Shown: positions 1-8,267 of the stretch, piece by piece
How the letters are laid out: every line of letters starts with the position of its first letter
Position numbering within the stretch: position 1 is the stretch's first letter
Source of the DNA: Rosenbergiella metrosideri
Lineage (GTDB): Bacteria > Pseudomonadota > Gammaproteobacteria > Enterobacterales > Enterobacteriaceae
Direction of reading: 5' to 3'
NCBI RefSeq assembly: GCF_022602565.1
Contig: NZ_JALBCV010000001.1
Location: forward strand, 117,183 to 181,182
DNA: 64,000 nucleotides
Translations under genes and position numbers: made by a program
Notes under the pieces: model-generated
The model's input: the letters and a program-made list of their open reading frames with translations, nothing else
What the model was told of the DNA's origin: nothing
Databases searched by the model: none

Positions 1-150
1 GTGGCAGCCTTACGTTTTGGTGAAATGCATTTTAAACCGTGTTTCCATGACGTCATTAGAGTTTTTGATGGGAGGAACAGGGATTCTGACACCAGGGGAT
101 TGTTGGCGGCGGTGGAAAGACTGCAGGCAGTGGTTGAATACTGGATTTGA
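1..150 (+). CDS. C-terminal end of an unidentified protein (cut by window edge)
   Basis: The first reading frame is open from base 1 to a TGA at 148-150 and gives 49 residues, ending LQAVVEYWI. The piece is fairly polar with a helical-looking end (residues about 33-49). I do not recognise the family. It runs in the same direction as the defence-like operon that starts 230 bases later, but the long AT-rich spacer and different base composition suggest a separate unit. It may be the last part of another island gene. Confidence 0.4.
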   Translation: MAALRFGEMHFKPCFHDVIRVFDGRNRDSDTRGLLAAVERLQAVVEYWI

Positions 151-381
151 GTTCATCCATTTGAAATTAAGAGTAATTTTTCTCAGTAGGTAGTGATTTC
201 TTAGTAAATTAGCTTACAGAAAAGCATTGAAGCACTGAGTTAGATTAAGTTGATTTAAGGCTGCATAAGTCTATTGCATGATTAATCATGTGAATCAATA
301 GTTAACCATGATAAAATTGTTTCATAAAATCACAACTGCTTTGTTTACTTATAACTATCTAATGTATAAGGTTTTTATGCT

Positions 382-1512
382 ATGAGAGTTTATCTGAATG
401 ATGGTGGCAATGGTGACTGCCTGATATTAGCAACAGAAAACACATCAATTATGATTGATGGTGGAACTGCTTCCTCATATAAGAGTTGGAATAAAATTTT
501 ATCGAGATTTAGTAAATTTGATGCTTTGTTTGTTACACATATCGATAATGATCACGTCAATGGTGTGATTCGCATGCTTGAGGAGAAGTCTCATCCAATT
601 TTGAAAGAAGTATTCTTTAATGGCATTGAGCAGTTGACTAGCGCTAAACGCCTTGAAGAAAATATATCTCAAGAGGAAGCATCTGCTCTTGATACGATCA
701 TATCTAACTTTTCTAAAGATGTTGAAGGCGAATCAGATATAGGATTTTCAGAAGGAACATCTCTTTCTTTTATTTTGGAAACTTTAAACTACAGAATAAA
801 CGAAAGATTCGAGAGTGGTGTGATTACAAATACCTCAGTTCCAGATAAATTTATTATAGGTGATATTACCATTGAAATTATTGGGCCAACGGATGAGTGT
901 ATTTCAAAGATAAAATCAGATTGGATTAATATTTTATCAGAGTATGGTTTAAAAATGAAAGGATTACATAAAAAGCACAGTATTGCTTTTGAAAAGTACA
1001 TAGATTCTTTAAACAGTGATATTGATGGTGAAGAAATATGTGGATCCTCATGTGAGACTATTGAACAATTATCTGATGTGCCATTTGTTGATGATGGTTC
1101 TTTGAACAATATGAGTAGTATATCTTTCTTGGCAGAGTTTAACGAGAAGAAGGTTCTATTTCTAGGAGATAGTGACACAAAGACTATTACTCATTGGATG
1201 GATCTTAAGGGTTATGAAACTCTTGAGGTAGACGCAGTTAAATTACCACATCATGGCAGTAAACATAATTATAATAGAATTCTTTTAGAGAGGATTTTAT
1301 GCAAAAGATATTTAATCAGTACTAATGGGAAAAAACATTTTCATCCGGATTTAGAAACGTTGGCTCGAATTGTCAGATACTCTAAAAAACAACCTGTTGA
1401 TATTTATATTAACCATCCAATCGCACATATCAATGAGTCATTCAAAGAAAAATTCTCAAAATATAGCTGCGGCTCAAAAATAATGATAAATGAGAAAGAG
1501 ATTTTGATATGA
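382..1512 (+). CDS. MBL-fold hydrolase (ComEC-like), first gene of putative defence operon
   Basis: A 376-residue metallo-beta-lactamase-fold protein of the ComEC/Rec2-like type. Visible signature: an N-terminal beta hairpin with GDC at residues 11-13 and DGG near 26, the metal motif T52-H-I-D-N-D-H58, GDSD near 262, and PHHGS with H290-H291, followed by STNGK and HPD near the C-terminus. The usual HxHxDH is HxDxDH here, a variant that ComEC-like relatives also show. Members of the fold hydrolyse phosphodiesters or other esters; the substrate here is unknown. No signal peptide is visible, so it should be cytosolic. It overlaps the next gene by ATGA, implying translational coupling. The sequence is far more AT-rich than the core genes. 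Start chosen at ATG 382, with AAGG about 10 bases upstream. Fold is confident; the defence role is inferred from its neighbours. Confidence 0.8.
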   Translation: MRVYLNDGGNGDCLILATENTSIMIDGGTASSYKSWNKILSRFSKFDALFVTHIDNDHVNGVIRMLEEKSHPILKEVFFNGIEQLTSAKRLEENISQEEASALDTIISNFSKDVEGESDIGFSEGTSLSFILETLNYRINERFESGVITNTSVPDKFIIGDITIEIIGPTDECISKIKSDWINILSEYGLKMKGLHKKHSIAFEKYIDSLNSDIDGEEICGSSCETIEQLSDVPFVDDGSLNNMSSISFLAEFNEKKVLFLGDSDTKTITHWMDLKGYETLEVDAVKLPHHGSKHNYNRILLERILCKRYLISTNGKKHFHPDLETLARIVRYSKKQPVDIYINHPIAHINESFKEKFSKYSCGSKIMINEKEILI

Positions 1513-2948
1513 AATTAGAAGATTACCCTAAAGATAAAGTGTATATATTTAAGTCTCAAAATGGTGATTCAATTAGAAGAGGGACCTGTTTTTGTATAAG
1601 TAATAATATTGTTCTTACAGCTAAGCATACGTTAGAAGAGAATGGTGAGTACAGTTTGTTTTTAACCCCCGACGATTTTATATCTGGATATGAAGTTAAG
1701 TTAAAGTTACTTGATGAATATGATAATTCTAATATGGATTTTGCGCTCCTTAAATGTATTGAGTACGAGTTTTCATCTTTTATACATACAGGAACGGTAG
1801 ACCTTGTCATTGATGAAAAAGTACATGTTTATGGTTTTCCTGTTGAAAAGAAGCAAGTTCCAGCAGCGTTCTCTTCAACTGTATGCAGTTTAGTTGGGGA
1901 TATTACTACGACAAAACATAGTTTTGAAATTGCACAAGCACCTACTGTTTCAAAATATAAAGGTATGTCGGGTTCTCCCGTTTTGTTTAACGGATATGTG
2001 GTTGGTATGCTGATCGTACAACAGGGTAGTACAACGCTGCATGTTTTATCTATTTCAGAAATATATAATAATCTAGGAGTAGTTTTTAATAATTTGCGTT
2101 TAAAGGCTTCAGTGCGGGAAGAAATTGAGTACATGCCGCCTCCACATCCTGACACCCCGTTTGAAATATGTGTAGATTGCAATAAAGACATTCCGAATAT
2201 TAAAGGGGTTGATATTGGTTTTGAGTACAACGAATGGCGTAAAAATGATCTTATTGAGTACTCTAAAGATTGGTTAATTGATTATTCACTAACTGCGCAA
2301 AATAAGAAGGCTATAGGAAACCGGCCTGCGAAACAATTAGCAGAGGCCATTAAAAAGTATCCTGTTAATGATTTGGATGCCTTAGGAGATCTTTTCTTAC
2401 ATATGGCGATTAGGCAAAGTCATAAAACAATTCCTGTAGTTAATGGTGTTTACCATATAAATGGTGACTTATTGTTTTCTTGTTCACATATTGTCATAAA
2501 TGGTGGGCAGGTTGAATTATGGCTCGGTGCTTCATCAATCAAAGATACCATGGATGATGCTATCACATCTGTATTGGAAAATATTAATAATCTTATCAGT
2601 GTTAATGAAATTAAAACTAGACTTTTACTAATAACATCTGAAATAGATTTAGATTGGCCCTTTAAAGATAAGTTGCAAAAACTCTCTGATAATAGAATCC
2701 CTATTGAGAGTCGCGTCGATAAAATAATCATCCCTATTTTCATCGTAAATTCCAGCGAAATCATTAAAAATTACAATAAGACTGAGTTTTTAAAAAAGTT
2801 CAGAGATAGTATAGATGTTTGTCGAAAATCATTGTCCTCATGTTATAACAACAAAATAGTACATCTTGTTGATGTAAGGGTTTTTCTCTTTCCTGTTGAT
2901 GATATTGTTTCTTTGTATAATGATTTTAAAAAGGAAGTGTTGCAATGA
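1509..2948 (+). CDS. Trypsin-like protease fused to HamA/DUF1837-like domain
   Basis: A 479-residue two-domain protein. Residues about 1-195 are a trypsin-like serine protease with the triad H40 (TAKH), D77 (NMDFALL) and S154 (GMSGSP), all present. Residues about 215-440 resemble HamA (DUF1837), the nuclease subunit of Hachiman defence: the helix with LGDLFLHMAIR matches the family's LGELLLH-type motif, and the strands SCSHIVI and VELWLGASSIKD fall where HamA has its D-x-x-H and GExK residues. Here the acidic and lysine positions read A341-S-S343, and the upstream Asp is also missing, so nuclease activity is probably lost. Both flanking gene junctions are ATGA overlaps. Inference: this is a HamA homologue whose effector activity is proteolysis. 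The protease call is strong; the HamA assignment comes from motif reading without a profile search. Confidence 0.75.
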   Translation: MKLEDYPKDKVYIFKSQNGDSIRRGTCFCISNNIVLTAKHTLEENGEYSLFLTPDDFISGYEVKLKLLDEYDNSNMDFALLKCIEYEFSSFIHTGTVDLVIDEKVHVYGFPVEKKQVPAAFSSTVCSLVGDITTTKHSFEIAQAPTVSKYKGMSGSPVLFNGYVVGMLIVQQGSTTLHVLSISEIYNNLGVVFNNLRLKASVREEIEYMPPPHPDTPFEICVDCNKDIPNIKGVDIGFEYNEWRKNDLIEYSKDWLIDYSLTAQNKKAIGNRPAKQLAEAIKKYPVNDLDALGDLFLHMAIRQSHKTIPVVNGVYHINGDLLFSCSHIVINGGQVELWLGASSIKDTMDDAITSVLENINNLISVNEIKTRLLLITSEIDLDWPFKDKLQKLSDNRIPIESRVDKIIIPIFIVNSSEIIKNYNKTEFLKKFRDSIDVCRKSLSSCYNNKIVHLVDVRVFLFPVDDIVSLYNDFKKEVLQ

Positions 2949-5122
2949 ATATTGCTAAATATAATGAATTGAAAGATAAAATCAATGCCGAGAACAGTCT
3001 TTGGCTAGAAATTATCATTGAGTTGATTAATGAGTATAACAAACATGTAAATTATCACTTAATTCAAGATCTAGTTCTGCGGATGTTAGATAAGAAAGAT
3101 CTCTTTAATGAGAATGTTAACTTGTTAAATAGACTGGTTTTGGAATTAGGTCTGTTTCCTTATGTTGATGCCGATGGTTTGGATTTTAAAACCAAGTTGG
3201 GGGTGGGTGTCTTTTTATCTCCGATAAATCAGGAAACTAAATTTCATGTAAAACAAGCAGAAGTCTATTATAGAATAATTAACGGTGAAAACATTGTCTT
3301 AAGTGCTCCAACCAGTTTCGGTAAAAGTCTTATAATTGATGCTTTAATTAGTTCTCAATGCTTTAATAATATTGTTGTGGTAGTGCCAACAATAGCATTG
3401 ATGGATGAGCTTAAGAAAAAATTTCATAAACACAAAGCCACATATAAGATAATAACACAATCAAATCAGGATGCGGCTGAAAAAAACATCTTCATATACA
3501 CACAAGAAAGAGTGATTGAACGTAATTTCAAAGCGACAAATGTTGATTTTTTTATAATTGATGAGTTTTATAAACTAGCGCCTAGTAGCAATGCTGATTA
3601 TCGATGTGATAGATTGAATATAGCTTTTCATAAGTTATATAATATATGCAAAAGATTTTATATGCTTGGTCCAAATATAGATGGAATTATTGATGGATTA
3701 GAAGACGACCTGAACTGCTCATTTGTCAAATTCGATAAATACAAGACTGTTGCTGCTGATGAATTTTACTACGAATTAAAAACAAAAGGCAAGGATGAAT
3801 ATGTTGATATTGAAAGAGATAAATATTTAACAAGGATTTTAAAGAATATAAGCTCTGATGAACAGACGGTCATTTATTGCAAATCTCCTAAAAGAGCCAA
3901 TTTTTTAATGTCTAAAATATTGGCAATGGGATTCACCAAGAAACATGATGAAAATAAGTTGTTTACCAGATGGTTAAGGGATAATTATCATCCTGAGTGG
4001 AGTTTAGCAAACGCAGTGGATTACGGAGTAGCATGTCATCACGCAAAACTTCCAAGGGCAATTGGAGCATTTATTGTCGACTCTTTTAATAAAAAGAGAA
4101 TTTCAGTTTTAGTGTGCACGTCTACGCTTATTGAGGGCGTTAATACAAATGCTAAAAATGTCATAATTTACGATGATTGTATTACTGGCCGAACTAAATT
4201 AGATTCATTCACATTTAATAACATATCTGGAAGAAGTGGCCGGATGTTTGAGCATTTTGTGGGGAAGATTCATATAATAGGCAGTAGGCCAAAACAACAA
4301 TTGCCATTAATTGATATTCCCATTGTCACTCTTAGCGAAAATGCCTCTGACTCTATGCTTCTTCAAATACAAAATGATTTATCAGAGACAAATCTAACTA
4401 GAATATTTAAGTATACCCATCAACAAATTTTACCAATTGAACTAATTAACAAGCACCAAGGCGTTTCACCAGAAAAGTTATTAAATTTTGCCGATGCTTT
4501 GATGGAGCAATGTGGTAAATGGCATAATGTCATGGTTTGGGACTCATTATACCCAACCAAAGATCAACTTAATCATTTATGCTTTATTTTGTTTAAGTAT
4601 TTTTCATTATCCAGAATGGGAAGTGGTGCGGTGAAGACTGCCTCTCAACTTCACACCCGTCTAAGATCCATTATGAGTCATGAAAGTGATTTGAAATTAA
4701 TTAATGATGAATATTCTTATTGGAAAAGTCGGAATGTGGATTATAAACCTGATGATGCAGTGCAAGTGATTTTCGATTTTAAAAGAAATTTAGTTAGTTA
4801 TAATCTCCCTAAGATTATCCTTGCAATTAATGATATTCAAAAACTGATCTTTTCAAGATTTGACTATAGTTTTGGTGATTACACTAATTTTTGTCATGCG
4901 TTAGAGGCTCATTTTGAATTGCCAACGTTGGTTACGTTGGAGGAATTCGGAATTCCAATGCAAGTATCTAAAAAAATCGCAAAGATAGCCAATATTACGG
5001 CTGAGGATAATATAGATATTACTTTAAGTAAAATAAAATCGGCAGCAGAAAAGAAGGAAGTGATCAATTCGTTAGGTGAATTTGAAACTTCTCTTTTGAA
5101 GAGCATTGTATGTTTTTTGTGA
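2945..5122 (+). CDS. Ski2-like SF2 helicase, HamB-like
   Basis: A 725-residue superfamily 2 helicase. Visible motifs: Walker A SAPTSFGKS at 120-128 (K127), motif Ia VVPTIAL, Walker B IIDEF with D206-E207, a motif III position reading LGPN where SAT is usual, then the second RecA domain with HHAKLPRAI, CTSTLIEGVN and the arginine-finger motif ISGRSGR. The HHAxLPR and STLIEGVN pair is typical of Ski2-type helicases, the class to which HamB of Hachiman belongs. About 110 residues precede the helicase core, and a C-terminal helical region of about 230 residues follows it. It starts by ATGA overlap with the protease gene and is followed by a strong terminator, so it closes the operon. Likely role: an ATP-dependent sensor of DNA ends or damaged or phage DNA that releases or activates its partner. 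Confidence 0.82.
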   Translation: MNIAKYNELKDKINAENSLWLEIIIELINEYNKHVNYHLIQDLVLRMLDKKDLFNENVNLLNRLVLELGLFPYVDADGLDFKTKLGVGVFLSPINQETKFHVKQAEVYYRIINGENIVLSAPTSFGKSLIIDALISSQCFNNIVVVVPTIALMDELKKKFHKHKATYKIITQSNQDAAEKNIFIYTQERVIERNFKATNVDFFIIDEFYKLAPSSNADYRCDRLNIAFHKLYNICKRFYMLGPNIDGIIDGLEDDLNCSFVKFDKYKTVAADEFYYELKTKGKDEYVDIERDKYLTRILKNISSDEQTVIYCKSPKRANFLMSKILAMGFTKKHDENKLFTRWLRDNYHPEWSLANAVDYGVACHHAKLPRAIGAFIVDSFNKKRISVLVCTSTLIEGVNTNAKNVIIYDDCITGRTKLDSFTFNNISGRSGRMFEHFVGKIHIIGSRPKQQLPLIDIPIVTLSENASDSMLLQIQNDLSETNLTRIFKYTHQQILPIELINKHQGVSPEKLLNFADALMEQCGKWHNVMVWDSLYPTKDQLNHLCFILFKYFSLSRMGSGAVKTASQLHTRLRSIMSHESDLKLINDEYSYWKSRNVDYKPDDAVQVIFDFKRNLVSYNLPKIILAINDIQKLIFSRFDYSFGDYTNFCHALEAHFELPTLVTLEEFGIPMQVSKKIAKIANITAEDNIDITLSKIKSAAEKKEVINSLGEFETSLLKSIVCFL

Positions 5123-5168
5123 GGAAGATGACGACTGTTTAGCTTTTTTTGTTTAATGGGGAGTGCGG

Positions 5169-5199
5169 TTGCGTATAAAAATGTTTATACGCAATTTTT
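5169..5199 (+). terminator. Intrinsic terminator of the three-gene operon
   Basis: A perfect 11-bp stem (5169-5179 with 5184-5194) and 4-base loop AATG are followed by TTTTT at 5195-5199. It lies 47 bases after the helicase stop codon, which defines the operon's 3' end. Confidence 0.85.
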
Positions 5200-5598
5200 A
5201 TCTGGAATATTATATGGCTATGGATTTTATAATTATGTCGGGACCTTATTATTTTGCGTGTTTTTTAGAATGTCTTTTAGTGAAAATGCAAAGTAAATAG
5301 TTTATTTAAAGCAAGTTTAATAAATTTTAAGTATTAAGTCATGCTCTGAACATATCTCGCTCAAAATTTCATAACACCGCTGCGGAATAAGGGGCGCTAC
5401 GCCTGCCTATACAGGGTCAGTTTTTCTCCGCGAGTTTTCCGTTCCCCGTAACAGCTTCCGGCTAATCATTTTCCAACACAACCCATCCCGCAAGGGTAAA
5501 TGGCACGCATTCTGCGCCCTTCCGTGCCGGAACGATGCCTGGAAAGCGAACCGCAGGCGATACGAAGACGAAAATCACACCACTGACGGGAAAAAAAC
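5200..5598. other. Gene-free spacer with composition switch
   Basis: No convincing gene. The left part (to about 5340) shares the AT-rich character of the defence operon. From about 5385 the sequence becomes GC-balanced and looks like the 5' flank of plasmid or ICE-borne ArdC genes. The junction near 5340-5385 is a likely recombination boundary between two separately acquired segments. I see no clear target-site duplication. Confidence 0.5.
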
Positions 5599-6545
5599 AT
5601 GACCATTCCCCTGCATACCACCCAGATTAGCGCCCCTAACACCGCAACGGCGACCAGCGTATCCCCGCTGGAGCAGTCAGGCTCCTCAAAAACGAAATTT
5701 TCTCAGTCCAGAACAGATTTTTATCAGACCGTCACCGACAACATCATTGCAGCGCTAGAAGCCGGTGTAAAACCGTGGTTTTGCCCGTGGCAAGAGTGCT
5801 GGGTATGTCTGGATTACCTTCCAACTTCCCAACCGGTATTGCGTATAGTGGAATGAATATCATGCTGTTGTGGTGCAGTGCGTCAGAACAGGGCTTCGGT
5901 GATTCACGCTGGATGACCTACAAACAAGCACAGGCAGTCGGTGGGCAGGTTCGCAAAGGCGAGCACGGCACTACAGCCATTTTCTATACAACTTTAGAGA
6001 AGGAAAGCGAAGACGGCGAAATCGACCAGATACCAATGCTGAAAACCTTCACCGTGTTTAACGTTCAGCACATTGATGGTCTTCCACTGGCAACTGAAAC
6101 CATCAGCCCGGAAGCAACATTTGACCCGTTGCCGGAGGCTGAAAAACTGTTCCGAAAAAGCGGCGCAAATATCATTGAGAAAGGACAAAACGCTTTTTTC
6201 CAACCCTCAACTGATGAAGTACGGCTGCCAGAGCGCCATCTTTTTTCTGATGCTGCTAATTTCTACTCTACCGGTCTGCATGAGATGGTTCACTGGAGCG
6301 GTGCGAAAAACCGTCTTAACCGTGAAATGAAAGGAGAATTCGGCAGTGAGGATTATGCATTTGAGGAGTTGATCGCCGAGGTGGGAAGCGCGTTCCTGAT
6401 GGCGGATTTGGGGATTGTCGGAGAGGTCCAGCACCAAAGCTACATTGCTTCCTGGCCGAAAGCACTGAAAAACGACAAACGCTATATTTTCAAAGCTGCC
6501 AGTGCGGCATCCAAAGCGCATCGTTATTTGTTGGATAAGGCTTGA
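5599..6545 (+). pseudogene. ArdC-like antirestriction/zincin protein, frameshifted
   Basis: Two overlapping frames together make one ArdC-type protein of about 315 residues. The N-terminal ssDNA-binding domain (DUF1738) begins at 5599 and reads ...GVKPWFCPW. The frame then shifts by a single-base indel between about 5790 and 5815 and continues as SGLPSNFPTGIAYSGMN with the C-terminal zincin-like domain, including LHEMVHW (HExxH zinc site) and EELIAEVGSAFLMADLG. The full-length family protein blocks restriction of incoming plasmid or ICE DNA and is typically among the first genes expressed after conjugative entry. The frameshift should inactivate it unless it is a sequencing error. Its presence indicates conjugative-element ancestry for this part of the island. 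Confidence 0.85.
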
Positions 6546-6619
6546 AGGTAGAGGGGAAGAAGCTACAAAGGAATGTGGCTTTGACCTTATAGAGCTGTGC
6601 GCAGAGTAACGCTTGTATC

Positions 6620-6706
6620 AGGGGGTGATATTTTCCCCTACGAATTATCCTGGCACTTGATGGCAGGATAATTCGTAGGCTGCAGGGCGGGCGGCAAAGA
6701 GCCCGC
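6620..6706. repeat. Three tandem inverted repeats (hairpins)
   Basis: Three stem-loops lie in a row: a short one pairing GGGG near 6621 with CCCC at 6635-6638; a perfect 16-bp inverted repeat, 6637-6652 with 6664-6679, around an 11-base loop; and a 6-bp GC stem, 6687-6692 with 6701-6706. No long T-run follows, so this is not an ordinary terminator. It lies between the broken ArdC-like gene and the broken IS110 transposase, and may be the non-coding left flank of that element or a leftover recombination site. Confidence 0.55.
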
Positions 6707-7019
6707 TCACCCCTATAGATGTATTGGCTTAAACTTGATCTGGCCGTGTTCGCTGCTAGAACATGATTCAACCTGACAATCGGCAACGAGCGAAATATAT
6801 TCATTCTGACCATGAGAATTACACTTTTAATTGATTCAGGGTATGCGCTTACTGGTTACGAATATTGAGCGAGAATCATGCGATGATCGCCTCTTTTCTT
6901 TTGAGCCAGTAGGTGCTCCACGTTCGCTAACGAATACTCAGGGCATGCAGATAAATTGCTGGATATCTATTCCGAAGAGCGTGGAATGCATACCAATCCC
7001 CGATGAAAAGGAGTTGGTG

Positions 7020-7953
7020 ATGACCGTGACTAATCAATTTGCTGCGCACGTTGGTCTGGACTGGGCAGATAAAATACACGATGTCTATGTTCAGTTTAAA
7101 AACGGTGAACGCGTATTCCATGTGATTAAACATACAGCAGAAGCGCTTGATGTCTGGCTTACCGAGTTACACCAGAAGGTAAAAGGCAGGATCGCTATCG
7201 CCGTTGAGCTGAAGAAAGGTCTCGTGGTGTATGCTCTTCAGAAATATCCTTTTATCACCGTTTTCCCCTTCCACGCTTTGTCCTTGGCTCGTTACTGGCA
7301 AGCTTTCTCCCAGCGGCGCTTAAGATGACCCACAGGATGCCGAGCTGGCATTAGAGTTAATGCTGCGTTATCCCCAAAAGATAAAAGCCATTGAGTCCAA
7401 TAATGCGGATATCCGGTTAGAGGCTAATGCCTTGATGGCAACAGCACTGGCGACACAAATTAAAGTCGTGAGTGAAATCATCAAAACCTATGACGAACGA
7501 ATCGAAGCACTGTTTGACACATTGCCAGATGCGGGGCTGTTCAAATCACTTCCGGGCATGGGGCCGTGTATGGGCCCACGAATGCTTGCTGCACTTGGTG
7601 ATAACCGTGGCCGGTTTAACAGCGCTGAAGAAATTCAAAACTACGCAGGTATTGCTCCGGTGACAGAACGAAGTGGCCAGAAATCCTGGGTTCACTAACG
7701 ATGGCAATGTGCGAAGTTCGTCAGGCAGACCTTTGTTGAATGGGCTGCCAAGATCGTTAACTCATCATACTGGGTCAGACTTTATTACTAGGGCCAGCGA
7801 GACAAAGGGAAATCGCATCAATCAGCCATCCGGGCTCTGGCGTTTAAATGGATAAGGATCATTTACCACTGCTGGAAGTCCAGAACCCGCTACGACGAAG
7901 TAAAATATTTGCTGGCACTCGAAGCGCGACTCTCGCCCTTACTTAGGCCATAA
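7020..7953 (+). pseudogene. Decayed IS110-family transposase
   Basis: The translation from ATG 7020 begins VTNQFAAHVGLDWADKIHDV, the N-terminal DEDD RuvC-like domain of IS110 transposases (first Asp in GLDWAD). A frameshift near 7320-7325 breaks the middle, after which DDPQDAELALELMLRYP continues in another frame. The C-terminal Tnp domain reads LPGMGPCMGPRMLAALGDNRGRF and YAGIAPVTERSG. In-frame stops interrupt it at 7696-7698, just after KSWVH, and at 7789-7791. The homologous tail ends at TAA 7951-7953. The element cannot make an intact transposase. IS110 elements lack long terminal inverted repeats, so the ends are not determined. Confidence 0.85.
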
Positions 7954-8219
7954 AAAAGCTTGTTGAATGCCTCAGCGCATGAAGCAGACATTACTAACAC
8001 CGCAGCGTATTTATCACCGGGAATCAGGTCACACATTGCACGAACACAGTACTTGTTGCACGGCATCGAAATTCTTCCAGTTTCTCTACTTAGCGTTAAT
8101 TCCCCATCTTCAACCTCTTTCCTGTATGAAAAGCCACTCGACCTTGCAAAGAAAGATGTCGTTAACCTTTTGTCAATATTTCTTACTATTTCATTGCAAG
8201 TTGCTTCCAAATGACTCAT
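7890..8219 (-). CDS. Doubtful open frame, no recognised family
   Basis: An open frame of 109 codons on the minus strand. Its last part runs into the IS110 remnant. The middle (CVRAMCDLIPGDKYAAVLVMSASCAEAFNKLF) looks protein-like, but no good ribosome-binding site precedes ATG 8219, and the opposite strand is also open for 85 codons. It may be a gene fragment left by IS insertion. Otherwise I see nothing in 7954-8267. Confidence 0.2.
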   Translation of the reverse strand: MSHLEATCNEIVRNIDKRLTTSFFARSSGFSYRKEVEDGELTLSRETGRISMPCNKYCVRAMCDLIPGDKYAAVLVMSASCAEAFNKLFYGLSKGESRASSASKYFTSS

Positions 8220-8267
8220 TCAGGAGTTAGGATCTATCCTATTCAGCAAGGTTTAACAGGAATGTTT

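Noticed and set aside
7960..8214. 85-codon plus-strand frame before the lipoprotein
   Set aside because: No good start signal and antisense to an equally doubtful minus-strand frame; no protein-like motif.
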